Source: a virus. From it: a stretch of DNA of 64,000 bases. How positions within the stretch are numbered: position 1 is the stretch's first letter; every line of letters starts with the position of its first letter. Shown here piece by piece: positions 46,953 to 54,027 of the stretch. The DNA lies in the IMG/VR virus record IMGVR_UViG_3300025093_000002, positions 1 to 64,000 of that record; one strand, given 5' to 3'. The translations under genes were made by a program, and so were the position numbers. Under the pieces are notes generated by a model. The model did not search any database, had not been told where the DNA came from, and saw only the letters and a program-made list of their open reading frames with translations.

Positions 46953-47597
46953 TCAGACACCACGCGCCATCAGGTCGCAGATGACCGAGGACGGAACGCC
47001 GAAGCTCATCCCGACATAGGAACCGCCCATTCCGACCGGAGCGATGCGGGCGCCAACGAAGATGGCGATGACGCGGTTCTTGGCGTCGTAGACCGGGCCA
47101 CCGGAAATGCCAGGGCCACCCGAGATGTCCATGACGACGACCGACTTCCACGGCCCCATGGAGCGCGTCTTGCCTGATAGCCAGCCCCGGAACGAGATGA
47201 ACTCGACACCGAGCGGGCTGCCGCGCGCAACGAGGCTCGTCCCCTCGGGAATGTCGCCACAGGCAAGCGGAGAAAAGGACAGGCGGCTGGTGCGCTCGAT
47301 ACGCACGAGGGCCACGTCATAGACCGTATTGACCCAGAGCACTTCGCCCTTGCGGGTGATGCCTCGATCGTCCACAATCTTCGCCGTGGTTTCCTTGCCG
47401 ATGACATGGGCGGCGGTGAGAATGTAGCCCCGCCCGATGTGGACGCCGGAACCTTGGCCCATCTGCATCGTTACACGCACGACAGGGCCGGCCTGCGTCA
47501 ATGGGACGTCGATGGTCTTGTTCACCGCCACATAGGCAGCGAACGCGGCAAATAGGACGAGGCCGCACAGCATCGCCATGGCGCGCATGTTTTTCAT
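46953..47597 (-). CDS. Membrane-anchored trypsin-like serine protease (214 aa)
   Basis: An N-terminal signal anchor (MLCGLVLFAAFAAYVAV) is followed by a DegP/HtrA-type protease domain without PDZ. The triad is complete: His64 (LTAAHV), Asp94 (YDVALV) and Ser165 (GISGGP). It should act in the periplasm or at the envelope. It lies between the TM/coiled-coil lysis protein and the metallophosphoesterase. A role in lysis, virion maturation or host-surface modification is open. Confidence 0.85.
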   Translation of the reverse strand: MKNMRAMAMLCGLVLFAAFAAYVAVNKTIDVPLTQAGPVVRVTMQMGQGSGVHIGRGYILTAAHVIGKETTAKIVDDRGITRKGEVLWVNTVYDVALVRIERTSRLSFSPLACGDIPEGTSLVARGSPLGVEFISFRGWLSGKTRSMGPWKSVVVMDISGGPGISGGPVYDAKNRVIAIFVGARIAPVGMGGSYVGMSFGVPSSVICDLMARGV

Positions 47598-47635
47598 GGC
47601 GCTTTCCTTTTCTGGAACGAGGGAAAGGGTCGTGT

Positions 47636-47953
47636 CTAGGACCGGGGATTTGGGCGCTTGGGAGAGTGGTCGAATGCCCGGTCCAGTCGCTCATTGAGGC
47701 GGTTGATGGCCTCAAGGATTTGCTCGGTGCTTTCGCGATGGCCTGATTTGGAGACGTAGGTTTCCGCAACATGCACACGAAAAGCGCTTAGTTCTTCACG
47801 AGCTAGGGAAGCGCTCGCTTGAGCCGCAGAAGCCAAGACGGCGCTGTCCTTCTTCGCCGTGTCCACCTTGCTCTCAATCCTCCACCAGATGCCCCAAAGG
47901 GTGCCTGAGACGAGAATGAAAAAGCCGATCGCGGCCATGAGTTCGTTGGTCAT
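47636..47953 (-). CDS. Membrane-anchored coiled-coil lysis-region protein (105 aa)
   Basis: N-terminal membrane segment (AAIGFFILVSGTLWGIWW), then a long helical region (residues 30-95) with heptads, ending PKRPNPRS. The same layout as the product of 3904-4215 in module A; i-spanin-like by architecture. Start chosen at 47953, overlapping the holin stop. Confidence 0.65.
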   Translation of the reverse strand: MTNELMAAIGFFILVSGTLWGIWWRIESKVDTAKKDSAVLASAAQASASLAREELSAFRVHVAETYVSKSGHRESTEQILEAINRLNERLDRAFDHSPKRPNPRS

Positions 47954-48357
47954 TTGCGCCCCCGAATTGCCGACGCAATCGCAGTGACGCTTTGCCCAAC
48001 TACCTGAACGCCGAAGAAGGAAAGAAGGATTGCCCCCTGCCAATCATCGAAGGGAGCCGGGAATGCCGGTATGCGCCAGCCAAGCTTGAAGCACGTGTCG
48101 AGCGTGACCAGCAGGAGATGAAACGAGAAGCAGCCGGCGATGATGAAGGTGACCAGCCGCATTTCCCAGAAACCCGCCGTTGCCATGCGGATTTCCGTTG
48201 CCTGCTTTCTCGCCTCTATCTTCGCCTCGATGTCCTTGGCGACCAGATCCGCGACAAGCCGTTGCCCGTCGTTCCTGGCCGATAGCCGCGCCTCGTATGC
48301 CTTGGTGAGTTGCCCGACCAGATCACCTGTGATCCATCGGATTATCGCGCCCCACAC
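47950..48357 (-). CDS. Holin, GTA 3TM type (135 aa)
   Basis: WGAIIRWITGDLVGQLTKAYEARLSARNDGQRLVADLVAKDIEAKIEARKQA matches the helical N-terminal region of the GTA_holin_3TM family, followed by membrane segments about 68-85 and 105-130. These holins release endolysin in phages and gene transfer agents of alphaproteobacteria. Confidence 0.8.
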   Translation of the reverse strand: MWGAIIRWITGDLVGQLTKAYEARLSARNDGQRLVADLVAKDIEAKIEARKQATEIRMATAGFWEMRLVTFIIAGCFSFHLLLVTLDTCFKLGWRIPAFPAPFDDWQGAILLSFFGVQVVGQSVTAIASAIRGRK

Positions 48358-48360
48358 GGT

Positions 48361-48531
48361 TCAGACGCTTTCGTTCCGAACGCCATAGACGCCCGCAGCA
48401 GTGAGGGCCGAAACGACCAGTTCGAGCACGACCGTATCGAGGCCGAGGATTTCGATTTCCAGATAGCGCAGTGCCATCAGGGCAGAGACGCCCGCCAGTG
48501 CAGCCACGAATTTCCGATATGGAGCGAGCAT
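48361..48531 (-). CDS. Small holin-like membrane protein (56 aa)
   Basis: Two hydrophobic segments (VAALAGVSALMALRYL and VVLELVVSALTAAGVYGV). Starts on the last base of the endolysin gene and lies just before the 3TM holin. Possibly a pinholin or antiholin. Confidence 0.65.
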   Translation of the reverse strand: MLAPYRKFVAALAGVSALMALRYLEIEILGLDTVVLELVVSALTAAGVYGVRNESV

Positions 48532-49121
48532 CAGCGTTCCTTTCCGAACAGCTTGAGGATTGCGGCGATGATTGAGGCCCAGAAACCGCCACGCGGGGCT
48601 GCTGGAGCGGGTTTCGGGGTTGGACGGGCTGGCGTGTCCACGCCGTAGCCTTCGGCCTTCAGGAGGGCGTCGTAGCGCTTGGCGATGTCGGCAATCTCGG
48701 CCGCCTTGTCCTTGCCGTTGATGATGCGGCGCGCGTTGACGAAATCGGACTTCTGAAGCGTCATGTAGTCGGACAGCTTCTTGCCGGTGAACCAGCCGTC
48801 CCGAGAGCCGACAACGAGGATTTCCGCCGCATACTTCGGCTCAAGCAGCTTCTTCGGGTTGTTGACGAAATCGACGCCCAACTCGCGGGTGGCGCGCTTG
48901 TAGTTCTCCAGCCAGGTTAGCTGGGCGTAGCCCATCCCGACGTAGGGGTAGTATTTCTTCGACCGCAGATACTTTTCGCCGCCATACTCGCGAACCGGCT
49001 TCATGGTTCGGGCGGTTTCCCACGCGGTTGTAGCCAAAACATATGCGGCTTGGTTTCTTAGAAGGCCATGCTTCTTGCAGGCGTCAATAATCAGCCGAGT
49101 GTCGCCAATCTCTAGGTTCAA
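48531..49121 (-). CDS. Endolysin, GH19 chitinase-like, with replaced 5' end (196 aa)
   Basis: The GH19-type lysozyme core is visible: AYVLATTAWETARTMKPVREYGG (Glu of AWET as acid), YPYVGMGYAQLTWLENYKRA and WFTGKKLSDY. A Pro-rich linker and a C-terminal hydrophobic helix follow. Present reading starts at TTG 49121 (GGAG upstream). The first about 32 codons form a recoded copy of the original N-terminus, which remains at 49636-49731 beyond an HNH gene. The gene should still give a full-length enzyme but from a weaker start. Confidence 0.82.
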   Translation of the reverse strand: MNLEIGDTRLIIDACKKHGLLRNQAAYVLATTAWETARTMKPVREYGGEKYLRSKKYYPYVGMGYAQLTWLENYKRATRELGVDFVNNPKKLLEPKYAAEILVVGSRDGWFTGKKLSDYMTLQKSDFVNARRIINGKDKAAEIADIAKRYDALLKAEGYGVDTPARPTPKPAPAAPRGGFWASIIAAILKLFGKER

Positions 49122-49171
49122 AAATCCGTCTCCTATTGATGCTGTCGCCCAACTCTGATAAGCATCTTCGG

Positions 49172-49663
49172 ATGAAGACGATAGAAGAGCGCCTGTGGGC
49201 GAAAGTTGAAGTGCGAGGTGAGGACGAATGCTGGCCTTGGTTAGGCTACAAGCATGCCAATAGTGGACATGGACAAATTGGTCGGGGCCGTCGAGGCGAA
49301 GGCCAAACCTACGTCCACATCGTTTCATGGGAGGTAGCGAACGGTGCCAAGGTTCCGGAAGGCATGTGCGTTTGCCATAGTTGCGACCACCCGCCATGCG
49401 TGAACCCGAAGCATCTGTTTCTTGGTTCGAAAGCGGACAACACGGCAGATATGGTGAAGAAGCGGCGTCATAAGTTTGGGCAAGACGCGCCTTGGGCTAG
49501 GCTTACCGATAGTGACATCCTTGCTATCCACCATCGTTACGAACAGAAGGCGACCCAGCAGGAAATCGCCCGCGAATTTAAGGTCTCTCGGTCCCTTGTG
49601 GGACTAATCCTTCAAGGGAAGCGCTGGCCACATTTAGCAGTCGCGAGGACGTATGCCGCCTGA
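49172..49663 (+). CDS. HNH homing endonuclease inserted in the endolysin gene (163 aa)
   Basis: N-terminal ECWPWLGYKHANSGHGQI, then HNH_3 core (VHIVSWEVANG, CVCHSCDHPPCVNPKHLFLGSKADNTADM) and a C-terminal HTH for target recognition (ATQQEIAREFKVSRSLVGLILQGKRW). All metal and catalytic His/Asn are present. Reads against the endolysin. Its 3' end overlaps the truncated original endolysin start. An ATG at 49139 would add 11 residues; neither start has a good ribosome site. A free-standing mobile endonuclease. Confidence 0.88.
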   Translation: MKTIEERLWAKVEVRGEDECWPWLGYKHANSGHGQIGRGRRGEGQTYVHIVSWEVANGAKVPEGMCVCHSCDHPPCVNPKHLFLGSKADNTADMVKKRRHKFGQDAPWARLTDSDILAIHHRYEQKATQQEIAREFKVSRSLVGLILQGKRWPHLAVARTYAA

Positions 49664-49731
49664 TTGCGCAGGAGCCCATGCCGCTTGCAGCATTCGATGA
49701 TCAGGCGTGTGTCGCCGAGCGCCAGGTTCAT
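49612..49731 (-). pseudogene. Orphaned original N-terminus of endolysin B
   Basis: ATG 49731 follows a conserved upstream element (19 bp identical to that before endolysin A) and encodes 32 residues (NLALGDTRLIIECCKRHG to YVLATA) homologous to the present endolysin N-terminus at 49121, then runs into the endonuclease DNA and stops. 26 of 32 residues match, yet 24 of 32 codons differ (hand count). Confidence 0.82.
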
Positions 49732-49737
49732 AGGCAC

Positions 49738-49756
49738 TTCCTTTTTCAGTTGTGGG
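49738..49756 (-). promoter_or_regulatory. Conserved endolysin upstream element
   Basis: TTCCTTTTTCAGTTGTGGG on the plus strand, identical at 5569-5587 before endolysin A. On the coding strand it supplies the AAAAAGGAA ribosome site. It shows where the endolysin of module B originally began. Confidence 0.7.
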
Positions 49757-49806
49757 AGAAGCGCGTCAGCTTTTGGGTTGTCGTTAAAAGAATGACGGCC
49801 TAAGAG

Positions 49807-49822
49807 TTCTCCAAACGGAGAA
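49807..49822 (+). promoter_or_regulatory. Hairpin covering the ribosome site of the Kelch gene
   Basis: TTCTCC-AAAC-GGAGAA: the only good Shine-Dalgarno (GGAG, 7 bp before ATG 49828) forms the 3' arm of a perfect 6-bp stem. Translation could depend on opening this stem, for example by temperature or a ribosome upstream. Confidence 0.45.
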
Positions 49823-49827
49823 TTCAG

Positions 49828-51003
49828 ATGAAGAAGCTCGCAGCGGTGTTCGCCACCGTTATCGCCATTGTTGCTCTCGCGGGCTTCGCGAAACCTCAAA
49901 TCATCAATGCCGGCGACTTTCTGGTTCGCCAGCCGCTTCTCAGCATCCGCGCCGAAATGGCAGCGATTACATCCGAGGTTTCGACCCTTCGAGCCGAGAT
50001 GGCGGTTGCATTGGCCCCACCTCCGCCACCCGCCCCTATGCAAGTGCAAGAGGTTGCCGAACCGGCCGTGAGCGATGGGTGGGAACTGGTCACTGATGAC
50101 GCCCCATTCCGCCCCCGCGATGGGTCTTTCGTCGCGTCCTTCAAGGGCTACCTTTGGCTTGGCAATGGCTGGCCGGGTTCTTCCGACAACATGCCGACTT
50201 CAATCTGGCGTTCCCGCGACGGCAAGGATTGGGAGCGTGTCGTTGACAATGCCCCGTGGAAGGGCCGGCACATCGGCAACTTTGTCGTCCTCAATGACCG
50301 CATGTACATGTACGGCGGCGACAACATGACCGACGTCTGGTCATCCGCCGATGGGATTAACTGGCAGCTCGAAATAGCAGAGGCACCGTGGGGCAAGCGC
50401 TATAACCCCTACATGGGCGCGTTCAACGGCAAGCTCTGGCTGATGGGCGGGCAGAACGAACACTGGACCGGCGCCTATAATGATGTCTGGTCTTCTGTGG
50501 ATGGCAAGACGTGGGTGCGCGAGGTTGAGAACGCGCCGTGGCCGCGTCGTAGCCTAGTCTCCGGGTTCGCGGTTCACGACGGGCACATGTGGGTTATGGG
50601 CGGCGGAAGGAAGATACCCGACCCGCGCTGCAATGGATGCGGCCAGACCATCTATGACCTGAACGATGTCTGGAAATCCGCAAACGGCGTCGATTGGGAA
50701 CTCGTCATTCCCCGCGCTGAATGGGCACCCCGAACGCATATGAGTGTGGTCGGCTACGACGGCAATCTTATCGTGACCGATGGCTCTGTCGGTACGCAGG
50801 CGGGCATGTCGAGCGAAGCATGGTTCTCGAAAGACGGTATCGAGTGGCACCCTATCGGCGGCATCCCTGACCAGAAGTTCAGCCCCCGCCATGCATCAAC
50901 GCTGGTTGAGCACGACGGGACGCTGTTTATGGTGACGGGCTATCTTCGCAACGATGTCTGGAAGCTGAACCCGGAAGCTCTTACCGTGCCTCCAACGCAG
51001 TGA
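49828..51003 (+). CDS. Secreted Kelch-type beta-propeller protein (391 aa), cargo gene
   Basis: An N-terminal signal or anchor (MKKLAAVFATVIAIVALAGFA), a short helical and Pro-rich spacer to residue 80, then about five to six repeats of DG-x-W-E-x-V-x-x-APW followed by a GNFVVLNDRMYMYGG-type strand: Kelch blades. Cysteines in RCNGCG may bind metal. It lies between endolysin and tailspike on the opposite strand and overlaps the tailspike end by 23 bp. Probably a periplasmic or surface binding protein made by the lysogen. Confidence 0.8.
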   Translation: MKKLAAVFATVIAIVALAGFAKPQIINAGDFLVRQPLLSIRAEMAAITSEVSTLRAEMAVALAPPPPPAPMQVQEVAEPAVSDGWELVTDDAPFRPRDGSFVASFKGYLWLGNGWPGSSDNMPTSIWRSRDGKDWERVVDNAPWKGRHIGNFVVLNDRMYMYGGDNMTDVWSSADGINWQLEIAEAPWGKRYNPYMGAFNGKLWLMGGQNEHWTGAYNDVWSSVDGKTWVREVENAPWPRRSLVSGFAVHDGHMWVMGGGRKIPDPRCNGCGQTIYDLNDVWKSANGVDWELVIPRAEWAPRTHMSVVGYDGNLIVTDGSVGTQAGMSSEAWFSKDGIEWHPIGGIPDQKFSPRHASTLVEHDGTLFMVTGYLRNDVWKLNPEALTVPPTQ

Positions 51004-53302
51004 GGCGTTTGCGCACGTTCCGTGCCTCGTGCATCAGCACGGCAACGATGCGCTCGTACATCAGGCCTTCTATGTTTTCCTTCTTGAACGAACCATCTCC
51101 GCCATAGTGGACGAGGAAGTGCAGGCCGGCGTCATGGAAATGGTCAGCCGCCAAGCCGATGTAGAGCCGCCTCGTCTCGTCGTTCTTGGCGCTATAGATG
51201 AAGCCAACCATCCCAAGCACGGCATCGACTATCTCGTCTGTGATTTCGCCCTCGACGTTCTTGTGTTTCAGCGCCGAGGTCGAGCGGGCAAGCAGGCCGT
51301 CAGTCCCCACGAACACGTTTGCGGCGGCAGCGGTCGTTTGGCTATAAACGATAGGAGAATAGAACACGCCGTCGTGCCTGATCTCGACCATCTTCGTCCC
51401 GGCGCTATTTTGCCAGATCGTGGATGTGCTGCCCGAGCTACCGCTCAACTGGATAACATTGGGGATACGGTCGGGATAGCGCGCCGTGACGTTCAAATTA
51501 GTGTCAACAAGCAGACAGTTTCGCGTCGTGATCTTGGAAACACCCGCCCCTGTGAACCCAAGGCTCACATTGTCCGAGAGCCGCACGCTGTCGAAATCGG
51601 ACGCGACGACATTCGAGAACAACTCCACATGCCGCCAAATGCCGTTGATGAACTTCTGCCCCTGTCCGCCCAGGGAGGCCGACGGGCTGGAGCTGGACGA
51701 CTGCGAACGGCAATTGATCCATGTCGTCCCATTGCCCTGGTCGGACACGTCGCGGGTGCTGTTCGCCTCCATCCAGACGGAGATAAAGCAGATGTTATCG
51801 CAATCCGCGCTGACGAAGATGCCTTCGTTCACGGCCTCCGGCGTACCGCCCATGAACTGACAACCGCGCGCGTTTTTGCAGTAGTAGCCGGTCCCGTTGA
51901 AGCCTTCCATGATGGCGTTGATGAACGTGCAGTCCGCCGTGTAGTAGGCCGCATCGCCATCATTATCGAGCGTCAGGCCATAGCTCGGCTCGGTCGTGAA
52001 TGCGCCGTAGTTGTCGGAACAAACGAGGTTGTTGAAGACTGCGGCCACGCAGTAGCGAACATGGATTGCGTACTGCGTGCATTCCCGCGCTTCGATGTGG
52101 TCAATCCAGCAGCCCTGCGCCAGGCCGCGCAACTCAACGGCGGTCGTGATGGTCGGGCTACCGATGACGCGGACCTTGCCCATCGTCTTGAAGTCGCGGA
52201 TGACGGCACCAGCCGTTTCAATCGGCGTCGACAGCTTCAAACCAACGCCGGACCCGACAAGCTGAATAACCGGCTTGCCGACGAACTGGACAGTAAGGCC
52301 ATTCGCACCGAGGTTCGTATTGGCGTTGACTGGATATGCGCCCGCACCTTCCGCCATGATGATGTGCTTTGCGCCATACCCAGCGAGCGCGAGTGAGCGA
52401 GCAGCAAGAAGCGCCGTCGTGGTGGCCGAAGCATCGCCCGTATCACCGGAGGCCAGCGCGCCAAACCAACGCACGTCAAAGCCCTGAATAGCCCATGAGC
52501 CGACGCGCACCCACGCTCCAGCCGAAGCCGCAATTGCGTCAGCCTTGATGAACACGCCTTCCTGCGGGTCAGCGGTGATGTGGGCGCTATAGTCGCCAGC
52601 GCGCCAGACGAACTGCCCTTCGCGGCCAGTCTCGTGCAGGAAGGCAAACATGTCCTTTGTCGTATCGAGCGCCTTGAGAGCCGTCCGCGTCGCGATATAA
52701 ACGGGTGTGTCGAGCCTGTCGCGCACGTCGTCGTAGCCTAAAGGTTCGAAGGCAGTGCCTGCTGAATTGCGATGCAGGAACCGGCTTGCCGTCGTCGGCA
52801 GGGTTTCGGCACCGTCAGACACAGCCGCATTCTCGATCCCATTCGCGTTGGCGTTCCAGCGCAGCACTTTCCCTGCCTCGGGGTCCGGGTAGGTCAGGCT
52901 CGAAAGCGAGGACGACTCCTTGAACAGGATGGCACGGTTCAGCCTTTCCTCGCGCCGCTGGATCAGCATCGTCAGCTTGTCGAGCGCGCGTTCATGGCTG
53001 GAGGCCGGGAACGGGTCCTGGTTGTTGTAGGCCGTCAACTGCGTGGTTGGCGGGTCACGAACAATAACGACGGTCGTACCGCTTGCCGGGGCCGTAACGA
53101 ACGTCACCGTGCCGCCATTTGGGTTCCCCGCTCCCGAAACGGTGTAGTGCGTCCCCAGCGTCTGCACCGTATCGACGCCGGCCGAACTGCGGACGATCAC
53201 GCGCAGATCGCCATTGACGAGGAAGTAGAAATTGACGCTGAACGCGGTGGTCGTGCCGTCGCCGGAATAGCTGATGCGCGAGACGCTGGATTGAACCGTC
53301 AT
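50981..53302 (-). CDS. Tailspike with T7-fibre-type N-terminus and S74-type C-terminus (773 aa)
   Basis: Residues 1-125 match the T7 gp17-type tail-attachment domain (SRISYSGDGTTTAFSVNFYF, QLTAYNNQDPFPASSHERALDKLTMLIQRREERLNRAI). The middle (about 260-600) is a beta-helix spike. The last 110 residues resemble an S74 auto-chaperone (Ser in STSALKHKNVEGEI, then a C-terminal coiled coil). It binds and probably degrades host surface polysaccharide. Confidence 0.87.
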   Translation of the reverse strand: MTVQSSVSRISYSGDGTTTAFSVNFYFLVNGDLRVIVRSSAGVDTVQTLGTHYTVSGAGNPNGGTVTFVTAPASGTTVVIVRDPPTTQLTAYNNQDPFPASSHERALDKLTMLIQRREERLNRAILFKESSSLSSLTYPDPEAGKVLRWNANANGIENAAVSDGAETLPTTASRFLHRNSAGTAFEPLGYDDVRDRLDTPVYIATRTALKALDTTKDMFAFLHETGREGQFVWRAGDYSAHITADPQEGVFIKADAIAASAGAWVRVGSWAIQGFDVRWFGALASGDTGDASATTTALLAARSLALAGYGAKHIIMAEGAGAYPVNANTNLGANGLTVQFVGKPVIQLVGSGVGLKLSTPIETAGAVIRDFKTMGKVRVIGSPTITTAVELRGLAQGCWIDHIEARECTQYAIHVRYCVAAVFNNLVCSDNYGAFTTEPSYGLTLDNDGDAAYYTADCTFINAIMEGFNGTGYYCKNARGCQFMGGTPEAVNEGIFVSADCDNICFISVWMEANSTRDVSDQGNGTTWINCRSQSSSSSPSASLGGQGQKFINGIWRHVELFSNVVASDFDSVRLSDNVSLGFTGAGVSKITTRNCLLVDTNLNVTARYPDRIPNVIQLSGSSGSTSTIWQNSAGTKMVEIRHDGVFYSPIVYSQTTAAAANVFVGTDGLLARSTSALKHKNVEGEITDEIVDAVLGMVGFIYSAKNDETRRLYIGLAADHFHDAGLHFLVHYGGDGSFKKENIEGLMYERIVAVLMHEARNVRKRLTALEAR

Positions 53303-53318
53303 TTAGGGATGCTCCATA

Positions 53319-53343
53319 GAAAAAGCCGCCTCAAAGGGCGGCT
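53319..53343 (-). terminator. Rho-independent terminator before tailspike B
   Basis: On the minus strand AAGCCGCC/GGCGGCTT with a 5-base loop, followed by T-rich sequence. Same stem as the terminator before tailspike A at 9375. Confidence 0.7.
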
Positions 53344-53401
53344 TGCGGTCAGTCGATTTTGATGATGCTATTGGGACGGGGATTTTGGAGGGCTAAGCGA
53401 A

Positions 53402-53767
53402 ATGAAGACGATTATTGCCTTGTTGGGCGTCGGGATTGCATTGGCAGGATGCGGTTCAATTACCGTGCCGGTAGCGGTCATATCCGCCAATGGCGATGTC
53501 ATGCGGGGAACCGCAACGGCCGCCATGTCCGGGGGTGAATTCCGGGCCGCCGGGGCGCTGAATGGGAGGCCGACGACCTGTGCCGGAACCTATGACGCGA
53601 TGAGCACGTCGCTGACAATTTCAATGCCTGTGCTTTGCAACGATGGGCGAAAGGGCTTCGTGATCGCTACGCGCGAGTCGAACGGGGTAGATGGATCAGG
53701 CCGCGTCCGTCTCGATGACGGCACGGAGGCCGATTTCGTATTCGGCAAAGCGGCGGCTGCGTTTTGA
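53402..53767 (+). CDS. Lipoprotein (121 aa), cargo gene
   Basis: A lipobox LAGC ends an 18-residue signal (MKTIIALLGVGIALAGCG), so the mature protein is lipid-anchored. The rest is a small beta-rich domain with two Cys (TTCAGTYD, VLCNDGRKG). A GGAGGG ribosome site precedes the ATG. Opposite to the late genes, before a membrane protein. A candidate superinfection-exclusion lipoprotein, without family support. Confidence 0.75.
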   Translation: MKTIIALLGVGIALAGCGSITVPVAVISANGDVMRGTATAAMSGGEFRAAGALNGRPTTCAGTYDAMSTSLTISMPVLCNDGRKGFVIATRESNGVDGSGRVRLDDGTEADFVFGKAAAAF

Positions 53768-54027
53768 AAGACTTTCTCCGCTTCATCATTTCCATAATGG
53801 TCTGGGCAGTCATCGGCCGGTTTGTCCTCCAAACCGGCATCGCTCACCCAATGGCAATCGGTATCGTCTGGATCGTCGGCTTTGTCTGGATCACGGGATG
53901 GGTCGCAGGCGGCGACGTGAGCTACGGCGACGAGCAGCTTAAGGTGACACTGATTGGCTTTGGTGGCGCGCTTGGCTTTGGCGCTGTTGTTGTGTCCTTT
54001 GTCGAACTTTGGAAGTTCGTTACCTGA
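53764..54027 (+). CDS. Membrane protein coupled to the lipoprotein (87 aa)
   Basis: Starts TTG overlapping the lipoprotein stop. Three hydrophobic segments (FIISIMVWAVIGRFVL, AIGIVWIVGFVWITGWV, IGFGGALGFGAVVVSFV). Overlaps the convergent internal-virion gene by 8 bp. Likely works with the lipoprotein. Confidence 0.65.
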   Translation: MKDFLRFIISIMVWAVIGRFVLQTGIAHPMAIGIVWIVGFVWITGWVAGGDVSYGDEQLKVTLIGFGGALGFGAVVVSFVELWKFVT

